Part shown: in pieces, positions 11,224 through 24,368 of the stretch | Position numbering within the stretch: position 1 is the stretch's first letter | Layout: each line of letters starts with the position of its first letter | Assembly (NCBI GenBank): GCA_021018815.1 | Contig: JAITYX010000077.1 | Location: 1,327,501-1,391,500 of the forward strand | Reading direction: 5' to 3' | Origin: Talinum fruticosum | Lineage: Eukaryota > Streptophyta > Magnoliopsida > Caryophyllales > Talinaceae | DNA length: 64,000 nt | Notes under the pieces: model-generated | Databases searched by the model: none | Told to the model about the DNA's origin: nothing | The model's input: only the letters and a program-made list of their open reading frames with translations | Program-made: the position numbers and the translations under genes

Positions 11224-14200
11224 GTTGTAGATGGATTAATTTCAAACCTAAATTTTTTGTGATGGCTTTGTACTCTAAATTATAATTTTTATTTCTTATA
11301 ATATGATCTTCAAATAAAATGAAAAAATTAACCAATTTGATGAAGACTTTTTTTTAAAAAATAATTATGTCCTCAGATAAACGTATGACTTATTTTCGTC
11401 ATGATAATAATGTATCATTCATGATAAATAGCTCGAAATAATACAATACAATTTTCTTTATAATGCGAGTAATGAAGTATGATTTAATTTTGTCTAGGTA
11501 AAAACTCGACTTTCAACGATCAGCTTAAAATATTGATTGAGTTGGTTTTTGAATAGGTACGATTGAAGTTAATTTTAGAGAAACTTGTTATAACTAAATT
11601 GGAGACTGAAATTCAAGTAGGTTGTTCAATTTGATTTAACTAATTTCTTTTGCTTGAATTAGAGTAAAAAGTATATAATAGTCAAAATTTTTGAATTTTT
11701 TTGTAACTAAGTACGTGCCATCTTAATTATGTCTTATTTTATATGTATTCCAACGGGGTTGACATCATAAGAAGAAGGGCGAAAACTCAAACTCAAAGAC
11801 CTGCTTGCATATCTCCATATATCAGGAGACCTGCAAGTCATCCGAGTTAATCCCATGTAAAACCTCGAATATCGACGGCCACCTTGGTGCCAAGTGAGCT
11901 AGGAACTCCCCGCCATTTCTAAGATTGTGGCTCAATCAAAGCTTAGCCAAGGTTTATTAGTTCGATTTACATAAGTCAATTATAATGCTTTAACAAATTA
12001 ATACTTGCAATAGTTGATGAATTTGAGCACACTAAAAACTTAAATTAGTTGCGAAATCACTTGAAAAGACTAAAGATTAAATGTATACAATTTTAACCTT
12101 TTAACTCTTTTATGAAAATAATAATAATGATGCGTAGAAGAACTCTAAATTTTTATCAAAATGACACAAATTTATAATCGGCTTAAGACAAGAGTACGTA
12201 TTGGAAGAGATAGGTAGACAGATATGTACAAGCAACAGTGCATTCTATCTTCAGAAATTTTATATAATATCGCCTTATATTTAAATTGTCTAAAATGTGA
12301 TAACGTCAAATAACGTTTGTCAGTCTCGACATGACAAGTTTCAAGTTAGATTTATTTAGACCGTGTCAATTTATTAAAAAAAAAGTCCAATTATCCTATT
12401 TCTATCATAATGTATAGAAGGAATATAGTGTGGGGCACAATCACACACACCTAGTTGCAACCTAACTTCAAAGATTACACATGCAATTTTTGGGTATAGA
12501 AAAATTACATGCAATTAGCTTCAACTCCTTCATGAGATATTAAGATTTGGAAAAAAAAATTTAGCTGATGAGAAGGTGGATTTATCTTTAAATAATAATG
12601 GATTAAAGAATTTTGTATAATATTGTATTTTTTTAAATTTTTTTAAAGATAATATCAATTAATATTTATCACTATTTATTCTAAAAATTTAAAGCTCTTT
12701 ATATAAAATTTACTACTGTATGTTTTTTTCCAAAAAATATTATCTAAGTCATACATTATTACGTATCTGGGACATATGTCTCCACTTATGTAAAAGTATT
12801 ATATTTATCTTACTTTATTTTAGTTGAATAAAGATCGAACTTAATATATATTAATTTTCATATTGTTTATTACTCAGTTATAAGTATCCAAAAGTACAAT
12901 CGATTATTTAAAAATTTGAGGAGAAAATACAACTTGGTCTATATATATATATATATATATTTATAAGTTTAATGTTAATCATTTTATCTACATGGTGTCA
13001 ATTCATTTTAGGAAAAAAGTCTAATTATTCTATTTATCATAAAGTAATAAAGGAATATAGTGTGGGGCTCAAAAATTAAAAGCTTAACCAAATTAGGCCA
13101 ACTTGAGCTTGAGCACACTCAAGTGGGGGTAATTAACTACAATTAATTACAACTTAAAAAGATAAAAATATATGAGATTTATCGTCTTTTTTGTAATTAT
13201 ATCAAATATTGCTAGTAGATTTTGATTAGTTAACTTGTTCAAGCAAAAATAAACCTATAATTCATCGCTTAACGTATGAATCACATAATATAAGAGACAA
13301 CGGTAAACCCTTATATTCGTCTGAATTTAGACACCCCTTCAAAAAAACTCATATTATTTATTTATTTATTTGTTCATATAACACAGTAAAATGAGCCAAA
13401 TTTATTCATGCTACCGAATTATTTATTTAGAAAATACACAAATTGATTATCCATAGGACAAGCTTTTATGTTAGTTTTATTAATTATATTATAATTCATA
13501 TTGCATAATTATATTAGATGAATAATTGATTAATTGACTGCCATATATGAGTTGTTTGAGGAGTTTGCACTTTGAAGTTCATACAAAGATGAGTAGGCAG
13601 CAAATATTTAAAAAATGTAAGGTTATCAAAATAAATTTACGATTTTTCTCAAATTAAAAAGTTATATTAGTTCTCAGTATACTAAAGTCACGATAATTAT
13701 TGTGTTTTCCTTCTATCGTAACTGTACATGTAAATTAAATCAATCACAATCATTTATTATTTTTACTTTTATTAAACTAAGAAAATGAATTTTAAAAATG
13801 AAATAATTTTTTAAAAATTGATTAAGATAATTGTTTGTAGTGGTGTTTGGTACTATTTAATTACTCCTTTCATACAGAGTAGAATGTAGAAACTGAAATT
13901 TTATTTTCTTAAGAATTGTAAATATTTTTGTAATTGATGAAAATATATTTTTATTTTTTAATATAAAAAAATAGATGATCAAGATATAGATATGACATAT
14001 ATATAATTGAGAGTGATTGCAGTATGACGACAACCGCATCTTTTTCGTCAAATATGTGTGCCAATACCTCTTTTATTGAATGTTAAGTTATTTAGACCAA
14101 ATAGATAGATACAAATTTAAATTTTCCAAGTAATTTACCATTCAATAAAGGTAATGTAAACCCCGTAATGTTATATGTTTTGGATATATATATGTTTTAG

Positions 14201-15518
14201 TTATGTCAAACCTTGAAAAATATTTATACTAACACTCACATTTTTATTTTTGCTCGCATATAGCTAGGCCATAGAATACTTATATTAAGAAAAACTCGAT
14301 CTTACTAAAAAAATATATATGAAAAATAAACGAATTACATTTTTGTAGATTTTAATTTTGGTATCAGAAATCTCTTTTCTTTAAGATAATTATTTTTTAT
14401 TTAATTACACCACATCATATTAGTAAAAACTCGACATTCATTTTGTTACTATATAGTAGTTAAATTACATTCATCATTTTTTTGATCTAACGGTCTATAT
14501 ATACTCAAAAGAGAGAACGCGAAATTTGTATAGCTAATTATCTATTCATCTACATAGCTAACAGTTACTGTATAATGTCAAACTTTATAAAAATTTTTTT
14601 GATTCAGATAAGTCAAAAAAAGGTATTACAATATAATACAATCGAACCTAAAATCGAACGTACAGATTATTAGTTTACTATTCGGCCATCACATTGGGCA
14701 TCACACGGGAAAAAGATTGTCCAATCAACTTTGTTTGTCTTTCTTTTAATATGTTTTTCAGTTACATCATTATCCCACCCTAAAATGAGATTCCTAATAT
14801 AGTAGTCATTTAGGTGGCATGTAATTATATGTGATGCATACTTTTTCTCTATTCCTATTCCCTATATGTCAAAAATTCACACCTAAGATTAAAGAATCTT
14901 ATTAAAGTTAGTGGCGGATTTTTAAAAAATTACAAAAATATAATGTTGACGAGTTAATTAAGCTTCTTTTAATATCTCTTATCATATTATCGAATTTTGA
15001 TTTAGATTATCGAATTTCGATTTAAATTATTAAAATTCGTTCCTGTTTAAAAGAAAATTATAAAAAAAAAATATTTTCACCTTTAAAACAATAACATCAT
15101 TTCCTTCACCAAATAACAAAAAATTGAAAAACATTTTTCCCAAACCAAACAAACATTATTCACCATTTATGATTATATAATAATAAGGATATTATGGATT
15201 ATATATATGAGTGAGATTTATGCTTTCTATGACTGTCTACTTGCACTTGTTTTTCATGTAAAGTCATAGATTTTGTCTTGGATTATTTTACAAGGGGTAA
15301 TTTGATTTTTTAATAGTATACCATAAATTATGCCATGGATCCGGGATTAGTAATCTGGCTATTATAATCAAATTTTTTAGTTTTTTTTGGTCCAAAACCC
15401 CTCTCCCCTGCCATTATTGACACTGATATACACATGTTCCGGATTTATAAACTCGAAATTACAATATAAAAGTTATATATATAGAATGTAGCCTAACATA
15501 TGCTTAAAATATCAATAT
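11224..15518. other. Intergenic, AT-rich, no gene seen
   Basis: No coding region is supported. A more GC-rich block at about 11755-11930 looks like a worn repeat fragment but I cannot assign it to a family. A pair of similar segments occurs near 12355-12435 and 12990-13070, both containing GGAATATAGTGTGGGGC, which points to an old duplication. A short (AT)n lies near 12942-12960. Confidence 0.5.
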
Positions 15519-15839
15519 GGCTATGTTTGGCAAATGACTTTCTCCACGACTTTTTGGCAAAAAATGAATTTTTGGGTGAGTTTTGACTTTTTGACTTGGT
15601 CAAAAAGCCATTTAAGGTGTTTGGTAAGTTGATTTTTGTAATAACTTTTTACCCTAAAAACTATTTTCAAAAAGCTAATTTTAATAACCTTTTGAAATTG
15701 ATCTTTTGTAAATTAGCTTTTTGTCTCATATTTTTTAGAAACAGTTAATTTTACCTAGCACTTTTTCGAAACATCTAATACAAACAATTAATCTAGTCAC
15801 CAACGACCAACAACTAACAACCGATTGCCAAACATGGCC
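15519..15839. mobile_element. MITE with hAT-like terminal inverted repeats
   Basis: The left end GGCTATGTTTGGCAA and right end TTGCCAAACATGGCC are inverted copies with one mismatch. The 321-bp interior is AT-rich, non-coding and has further internal self-complementarity (GACTTTTTGACTTGGTCAAAAAG). Ends of this kind are typical of non-autonomous hAT elements. The flanks are AT repeats, so a target-site duplication cannot be read with confidence. Confidence 0.7.
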
Positions 15840-16070
15840 TATATATAATTATAAACGATATGAAAAATGTACTATGTTAGTCAATTTTTTTTGTTTTTGG
15901 TCTGAAAATTAAAACTATGCTGTCAAATCTTTAGAATATAAGAAAATAAAATCACATCACATACCTAATGTATTTTAGGTTGAAAGTGAGTGCAATTATA
16001 TATCAAATCATATTTAAGTTTAAATTCCATTGCCAAATATAATTACGGACTTGTGCGATGATTTACACAC

Positions 16071-16248
16071 TATTTGGATATAAGAGGGGAGGGGAGGGAA
16101 GTTAATTGAGGGGAGGGGAATGGAAGGGAGGGGAAGTGAGGGACGGGAGGTACCTTCCCCTTATTTAGATTTGAAATAGAAGGGAATGGAGGTTACCGAT
16201 ATTCCCTTGTTTAGATTAAAAAGAGAGAGGAATGGAGGGAAGGAAAAT

Positions 16249-16306
<58 letters not shown>

Positions 16307-16972
16307 CACTTTAAATTAAAAATAATAAATTTAAATTTAGTACAAGTAACTCATTCACCTTTACAACATTTCACAAGAAAAAAGATTTATTTTTTAATAA
16401 TTATTTTTGTATTTGTAAGGTATTACCTAAAGTAAAATAAAATAAACAATCAAATAATATAAGCACTTAAAAGAAAAGAGTAAATAATTAAAATTAGGGT
16501 AACGGTAAAGATATTAATGTCCACATATATATTTATAGTGATTAACATATATATCTTATCAATCATAAATATGAATCCAAAAAAGTTACTTAAACTGAAT
16601 TAGAATAGCAATACAACCCTATTATTGATAAATATGAATTAGAATAAAGTAACTAAAGGGGATAAAAAAGAAAGGGTTAAGAGATATTAACCGAACGATG
16701 ACATGTAAAATAGAATAGAAGTACAATGTTAATGTTGATATATTTATATATAATTACTTTAGAGGGAGAAAAAGAAAAAAGATTTTGGAGAAAAATAAAC
16801 AAAAAATAATAATAATAGAAAAGATTGAAATATGATTAAAATTAATACAAAAATAAATTTTATTAGTTATTTTACTTCCTTCCCCTTCCTTCCCCCTCAA
16901 TTTGAAGGGGAATGAAAAAGGGTTAAAGAAGGGAACGGTTCCCCCACCCTCACCCCTTTGTTTCCCAAACAA
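16071..16972. mobile_element. Foldback element with G-rich / C-rich arms
   Basis: The left end TATTTGGATATAAGAGGGGA followed by a G-rich purine block (16086-16150) is mirrored by a C-rich block and CCTTTGTTTCCCAAACAAG at the right end (about 16860-16972). The arms are imperfect inverted copies, consistent with a non-autonomous transposon of about 900 bp. The interior includes a (TTA)n tract (16250-16306) and AT-rich filler with no coding capacity. End points are approximate. Confidence 0.5.
16250..16306. repeat. (TTA)n microsatellite, about 19 units
   Basis: A pure trinucleotide tract inside the G-rich foldback element. It gives a spurious poly-Tyr ORF. Confidence 0.95.
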
Positions 16973-19844
16973 GAGGAAGAGGGTATTATATTACACAAAG
17001 ATATATTTTATAAAGTTATATTATAACTCAACAATATTTGAGAAAGACGAATTGAACTGCGAGAACATAATTTGTGGGCAGAATTTTTTTTTGGTAAACA
17101 GGCCACCCGTTGGACCCTCTATCTCGGGGAAAGGCCAACGAGCTTAACGGCCAGGAGGATAGGGAGTGTCAAACCAATTAACCTCCACCACACAATATCC
17201 TCACAAATGAGGAATATTGCTCCACCTATATTCGAACCTAGGTGGGTTGGGTGGAGGATAGAGCTAGTGGCCATCACGCCACTAGCCTCCTCGACAATTT
17301 GTGGGCGGATTGAGGTTACAGCAAGTAGAGAGCTAAATGGTATATTTACCATTGATTTTGTCAAAATAAAAATATATTTTGATATTTAGATTTATTGTTT
17401 TCAACAAATTATCCTTGTAGATATCTTATGAATTTTTTTCTTTTTATCAAAAAACATTAGACTTGAAACCACGAAAATAGACAAAAGATGTGATTACCAA
17501 GTTGTTCCATTTTGTCACTAACGTGGTATTTACTATGTGAGATTAGAATTTATGAGTGGGAGTCTGGTCTTTGGAATTTATTTTAAGATTGAATTGGTTT
17601 ATAAATTTACACAACCTTTATTTATGTAGGAGTTTTTGAGGGTGATAACTTAATTATTATCAATTTTATTATTTGTTATACAGGATCGAAATATAAATAA
17701 AATGTTGAACACTTATTAGTGGCGGAGTCGGGAATTCAAAACAAGGATGTCCAATGTCTTTTGGGTTAAATTCAAAGGTGTACAATTACTTATAATTTAA
17801 AATTTTTACTCTAAAAATAAACTTTTTTTAAATTTTTTTGGGCCAACCCTTGACCTTCAAGTGACTCCACTACTGACACTCATAGCTTAATTCATATCTC
17901 CTATGTGGAAATATTTTTTTGAAAATATAGGACTGATATTCCGAATTCCGACACGTAAGTTATTCTCATACCCATTTATCAAAATTAAAAATTATATTTA
18001 ACTCTCATACTCATCTCATATACCGAACATATATAAATTCTTAAATGCTCTTGGATGCATATACCCCTAAGAGAGGGGAGAGAGAGAAAGTCCACAAAAC
18101 CCCTTATTTTCCCATTCATCAAACCATTTGTTAACATATGGCGAGTAGTAGATACTTCTATATACATATAAAAAATCTTCTGCCAAACATAAGAGTTATA
18201 TAACATCATCTCGAATTCACATTTTTATTTATATAATTTATAGAATTGGAAAAATACAAGAAAAGATAAATCACTCTCGCTCTTATTAAACAATTCATTT
18301 GTACGGAAGTAGGACTAATTTCAAGCACTAAGATGAGGAAAGCTTTTGTCGAATCTGATCAAATCCAATTGTTTGATATGTTTAACCATTATATATTGCA
18401 TATTGACAATTCCAAATTCTTGAAGTCTCCTATGATTTTTTTTAATTTTTAAATAGATAAATATGACATATATCACTATTCAATATGACCGCGTTTCTCC
18501 GAGTCGAATATTATAAATATATCAATAAAATAAAGATCAAATATGCACGGGTATAACATGACACAATCCAAATATTCTTACACCAATATAATGCGACATA
18601 ATTAGATTGAAAATATCATCATGAACGTAAGGAATTTTAAATACACAAAAAAATTGTGTGAGAAATATAATAGTGAGTGTTGTCTCATATCGATGAAATA
18701 GATAGTCCTCATTATGTATATAAGTTTGTGAGTTACTGCTTTTATTGTTAATTAATTTTTGAATTAAACCTTATGAACTTGTATTCATTACTCGATTAAT
18801 TAAGACCCAATTATATAAAATTTAACAGAATAATAGTTAAAAATAAATAGGACAAGACAGAATTATGGTGAATGTAGCCTTAACCTGAGGTGCAACCAAC
18901 TATTTGTTCAATGGATAAATATGACTTGGGCCTGAAAATAACGGGCCTTCAGCCCGTGGTTAAGAGGCCCATCTAGGCTTTTTGTTTCCCAAGTGTGGCA
19001 AGAACTAATGTCTTCAGTACAAATTCTTATATCTATTTAGGAGCGATATACTTCTCATGTGACACATCATTATTTTAGACTCATAATATTCTTTATATTT
19101 TTTCGTTCGTCCAACCATCTGTTAACATATATGCGAGGAGTAGGTACTTTCAAGTATATAATTGACGTTAAGACCACCAGCCTCGCAAAGCATATTTACA
19201 TAATGATATCCATAAATACCATTAAACAAACGAAGCTTTATAAAATACAAAATACTTAATAAAATTTCGAGGCAAACACCCGTAAATATAAATTAATATT
19301 TTAAATAAAATTTAAATTAAAAAATAATAGTTATATAAAACTTTTCAGATTCGATAAAATTTTAAAAAACGGTAATTATATAAAACTTTTAGATTGGATA
19401 AAAATTTTAAATTGAAGGGTTTAACTCTAAACATTCTTACCAAATGCATATGTATGAATCTAGATATAAATATTTCCATATATATTTTTGTCATATCAGG
19501 AGCAATAAATCTAATCAATCACCTCCTCTAAGACCATCCAACAGTGAACCGCTGTCGCTTCATTTTCAGGACTTCTTCTCTCAGAGCACTGTACATCACA
19601 CGTAATTATGTCACCATGAAACAAATTTGAAGGCGACCTCTTAGCTTGATTCAGGCATAAATTTTTCTAGGAATATTGGTAAATGATGGGTACCAGTTAA
19701 AAGTGGTAAGAAATAATAAGGATTGTTGTACCGGTAAAATTAAAGAGTAGTAAATAGGTTGAAATATATGTGTAAAGAATGAATAGGTATAGGAATGATA
19801 AGAAGTGAATAAAAGCAGTATGAAGAGTGTGTTAATCCTTAGAT
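16973..19844. other. Intergenic, with worn repeat fragments, no gene seen
   Basis: A GC-richer block at about 17095-17330 has short complementary pieces (GCTAGTGGCCATCACGCCAC) and looks like an old repeat fragment. Its ORFs on both strands overlap each other and show no family features. Near 17715 the string TAGTGGCGGAGTCGGGAATTC resembles a motif seen at the start of dispersed plant repeats. The rest is AT-rich and unassigned. Confidence 0.45.
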
Positions 19845-20322
19845 ACCCTCGATTGTATAGGCATTAAGACAAGCTTTCAAGTTCGAAATTTGGCTACTTG
19901 ACATTAATACAGTCTCCTAGATGAAGTCAGCTTGACTCCTAATTCCATGGGTCTAAGCAAGGTTACGCGACCGTAGCACATACTCTAGCTACCCCTCAGC
20001 TCTACTCTCATTTGTGAATAAAAGTAGCATTTTATGGTAAGGAGTGTTTAAGAACAATAAGGAGTGGCTACCAACTTAGTAATAAGGAGGAGTTATTAAT
20101 AATAAGCTATTTATTAATACTCTTAAATATCGAGATGAAACGCCCTCATTCGTATAGGCAGTGAAGATAACTTTTCAAGTTCAAAACTTAGTTGATTTAC
20201 AATAATATAATCTCTTAAGTAGTCCAACCTCAATTCCTAATTCTATTGGTATGACTAAGGTCACCTGACTAAAGCATACTCTTCACCCAGTCCAAGTGTT
20301 CTACCCTTACTTGTGAATAAAA
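19845..20322. repeat. Diverged direct repeat, period about 299 bp
   Basis: Segments at about 19845-20023 and 20148-20322 align in order through GTATAGGCA, TTTCAAGTTC, CTCCTAATTCCATGGGTCTA against CTCAATTCCTAATTCTATTG, CATACTCT and GTGAATAAAA (20014 and 20313). Many substitutions separate them, so the duplication is old. No gene is visible in either copy. Confidence 0.6.
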
Positions 20323-23300
20323 CACAACCAATATTAATAAGGATCCAATACTTAAACACAAATGAACAAACACATACATATTTTTCGTGTAAAGTTATAA
20401 TATATCACACATATCCATTGCATAGTTTTAAAAGGAACGCGATGCTGTACATTTATGCTGATCTTAAACTAAATAAAAATGTTGATTTCACAATAATTGC
20501 GTTTCATAATAAATCAAATAATATATATAAATTTAAGTAAGATTTTGTTACACTTTTTATTCTCCAATAGCAACCAAACAAAGATATGAGATCAATTTCC
20601 TTTTACCCAAACCAGGTGAAACAGTCAAATCTTCAGATTAATTCACAGGAAAAGAACCAATAAAAATTAAAAAAATATATATATGAAGTCAAATATTAAC
20701 AACTATTTTTATAAAATTACAAATTTGTCCTCACCAAATCCTCACTATTGAGTCAAACCCAAATTATGGCAGGACTAAATAGTGGAATTAATGAGAGCAC
20801 AAACTCTGAAGAGGTTAATAACCAATTATAATTGTAAAGTTCTCCACTTCCATTAGAATAATTTTAAGATAATTAAAATAATTATTCTCACATAAAAGTT
20901 TGAGAAATTAGGTGGCAAGTGGGTTATCTTTGGGCCCTCAAGTCTTGTCCACCATCACTATACATATCTACTCCTAAAAGTTGCCTTTTGTGATTAAAAA
21001 ATAATTAGTGAGATCTAATCCTCAACATTACATGTGAACTCATCTACTTAATCTCTATACAATACTATATACATAGATGCAAATTTCTTTTCCTTTTAAA
21101 ATGTAGATACCATATCATATGTGACATTACATTATATTACATTAAATGTCATTTTATATCCGGGAAAAACCTTGTAATTATATAAATTTAAACTCGTGGG
21201 TTTAAATTAATATATCCAAATGAATGCATATATAAATTACCGTTATCGGTGTCTTTTTTATAAACTTTAAAGAATATATTAACTTTTAGACCAAATTTTT
21301 AACTAATAGTTGTATATGTCGTCCAGGATAATATATAGATGTCACCGTAAATTTTTGGTCCCATATAACATCGTTTTGCATGCCATTGTAAAAATCTATT
21401 TGTTAGATTGTAAATATCGACAAACGAATATATGGTGCATTGTATATTTGTACTTTTAGACCACATGTCAATAGATGTTAATAATATGCCGATTTTCATA
21501 TTATTTGTAGAATTTAGAGAGGAGGTTTACAAGTGGATGAAACAAAGACTATAAAGTTAGCATAACATTAATGTAACATATTGTTTTAAGAAAAATAATT
21601 GACGAAATTCATGTTTTTTCCCCCTCTTTTATAAGAATTAGAAAAAGGAATCATGCTAATAAAAACATCTTAATTTATATTTAATTTTTGGATATAATCT
21701 TAATTTACAATTGGATGAGAATAAATTGTACATCAATGTAAAACCCTCGTATTTCCATAGTTACATCTTCCAATATTATTCTGAGCATGATTATTTTAGT
21801 TGTTAAAAACTAGAAATTAGTCTGTTACTAGTCTGTTCTATCGGAGGTTATGAACTGTTACAGGTTGTTATGGGTGATTTACGATTAGTTGTTACTAGCT
21901 ATTACGAATCGTTATTATAAGCGGTTATGGCTAGCGATTACAAGTTGTTACCTGTTATAAACGCTAAAACGAACATGCCCTTAAATACACTTATAAAACG
22001 GCCACCAAATTAACACTTATATGATGTGGCGCAATAAGATGAGATCACTATGAAAATATATACGTTTTAAGAATAATAATTAAAAACAACTAATCACAAT
22101 GTGTTGGTGTACTTTTAGTATATGCAAGTGTATTTTTTATCTCCCATCTAATTACGTTACGTGACATGAGTGTAAATCTGGTATTGATTTTGTGAGTGTA
22201 TTTAGAATGATTGTTTTTCTAAAAATTATATTTATACAACGAAAAGTACATTTTTTTAATATATTCTTAAAATCTCAAAAATTCATGCCATGTTAGTGTA
22301 AATTTGATGTACATTATTATTGGTCTTTTTTAGGTGAATTTTATCTCATTTAATTCGATTTCTTTTCCCCACAAGTAACAAACTCTTGGCACCTACTTCA
22401 ACATTAAGAGGAAATTGCTACCTTTATGGTATGTACGTCCAACTAACGTTACATGTGTTTTAAGCCTTGTGTACCCAAAACCAGCAAAATAACAAAACCA
22501 AATTCCATATATAATTAAGGTAGGTGTAGGAGAGGATGTTTAAGCATGTCTTTCAATTAATTTAATATATGTCTTAAATGCTATCGATAAATATTTAATT
22601 CAATTTATTTATGATATATAGGGTACTACAAGTAGAATGATCGGTTTTTACAAGAATACTCTTAGTTTGATTATTTGTTAAAAAATTTTTCGACGTATGT
22701 GTTACTTTAACTATCAACGTATAAAAATTGTCAAATTAGTCGTCCGACATAAAAAGATATTATTATTTGTTAAAAAATTTTCGAAAAGCTCTTCATCAAA
22801 TTATCCTTTAATTAAAAAGAGTTTGGCTTTTATTTTTTACTTGATTACCCTTTGCCATTAAGGAAATAGTTTCTATTAATACATACAACTTAAATGATTA
22901 AAGGAAAATGAAAAAAAAAAGATGTAAATAGTTCTACAAGAGTATGTGTCAACAACTACTTTCATTGATATATCTCTACAACTTTTTTGAGGTAAACAGC
23001 AGGGAGTTTTCATTATAGGAGGTCGAGTTCCGCTAGTGTAATGATACTAGACGGAAGCTAACCTAGCCAACAAATATGTCACAGTGTTCCCCCATGTCTA
23101 ACATGACTAGATAACAATGAATCAAAAGATCAAACAAAACTTCTAATATCTCTACAACTTTATAACATGATATAAATGTGAATCTTATAATATAATAAGT
23201 ATTTAAAAAGTCTAAATTTTGAAGACATAACGGATATTTTAGTTGAGATTTTACCAATTTAAAAATAGTCCAAGTTAAATCCAATTTGAACAAGATACTA

Positions 23301-23550
23301 ATTAGTAAATCTACAAAAAAGAAATTAATATATTCATAATTTTTAGAAACCTAGTTATAATTTATAAGTAAGTTTTACCAATACTAGAATCTCCACAAAA
23401 GTATATATGTTTTATTGATAAATTAAAATTTCCTCACCTTCCCATTTCATCCAACTTCTTCGAGAAATTTCAGTTTATTTCCATTTTATTCTAATCCTTC
23501 CCTCATAATATTACAAATTTTCTACCCACTTTTACTTCAGACTTGTTGGT
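20323..23550. other. Intergenic, AT-rich, no gene seen
   Basis: No supported coding region. A block at about 21815-21980 is rich in GTTAT/ATAAC pairs and ends in ACGAACATGCCC, which resembles one end of a worn hAT-type MITE. A short GC-richer fragment lies at about 22990-23065. The remainder is AT-rich. Confidence 0.5.
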
Positions 23551-23690
23551 GTTTACATACAAAACGAACATAAATAAAAATAAAAATAAAAATAAAAATA
23601 AAAATAAAAAAATTATTATAATATATACAAATGAACATAAATAAATATAAATAGATTCTATTTTTCTTATAAAGTCGAACATATCTTCCA
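23551..23690. mobile_element. Partial second copy of the 4043-4466 foldback family
   Basis: The segment begins GTTTACATACAAAACGAACA and ends GTCGAACATATC, matching in order the centre and right arm of the element at 4043-4466 (TTATATACAAAACGCACA ... TTTCGAATATGTCC). The array part is shorter and rich in AAATAA units. It appears to be a half element. Confidence 0.5.
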
Positions 23691-24368
23691 TATGTTCTTC
23701 CGATAAAAAATTTCACTTTATTTCATTCTTTCGCATATCCTACTCCAATTTCCGTGCGGAAAAATTCGTCATAAAACGGTAAATTGAGGAGAAAAGGGTA
23801 AGACCGTAATTGCACCTCCCCGCTTCCCGACCCATGAAATGAGGAAAGGAAACAAAAATAAATATTCAGTAATAATTAGAAAAAACATTAATATCAAGGG
23901 CACTTGAGTACTTTAAAAAAAAATCTGTATTTTTCCTTTTTCTTATTATCTGAAATTTAATTTAAAAAAATTCATATATTTTTTTCTCTCTCTAAAATTA
24001 CTGGGAGTGGCAGTAGTAAGTATTGTACCTGCAAGAACTGAGAGATTAGCAGTAGTAGTAGTAGCAGCAGTAATGGAATACCTTGAGGAGTTGGCAATGA
24101 AGCCTTTCTCTGCAGTTCAGCTGCTCCTTTCTCTCTCTACCTAATCTCTCTATCTCTCTCTCTTCTCCATTCTCACATTCGTTCATTCATTCCGCCATTA
24201 ATCTCCCAATCTGAAACCATTACTTCGTCTTCCGTTTCGATTTGATTCGATTCAATTCAATTTCCGCCATTAAAGCACCTCTGCAGTGGCCTTGGTTTCT
24301 GGTGCTTCAGTTTCTCCGCTTTCTCTCTCCTCTCCTGCTGAATTTGTGGAGAAATAGAGAGAGAGAGA

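Noticed and set aside
16232..16435. ORF with poly-Tyr
   Set aside because: Translation of the (TTA)n tract.
17072..17389. Overlapping ORFs on both strands in a GC-richer block
   Set aside because: Mutual shadows in what looks like an old repeat fragment; the GGTTCGAAC-like string has no cloverleaf around it, so it is not a tRNA.
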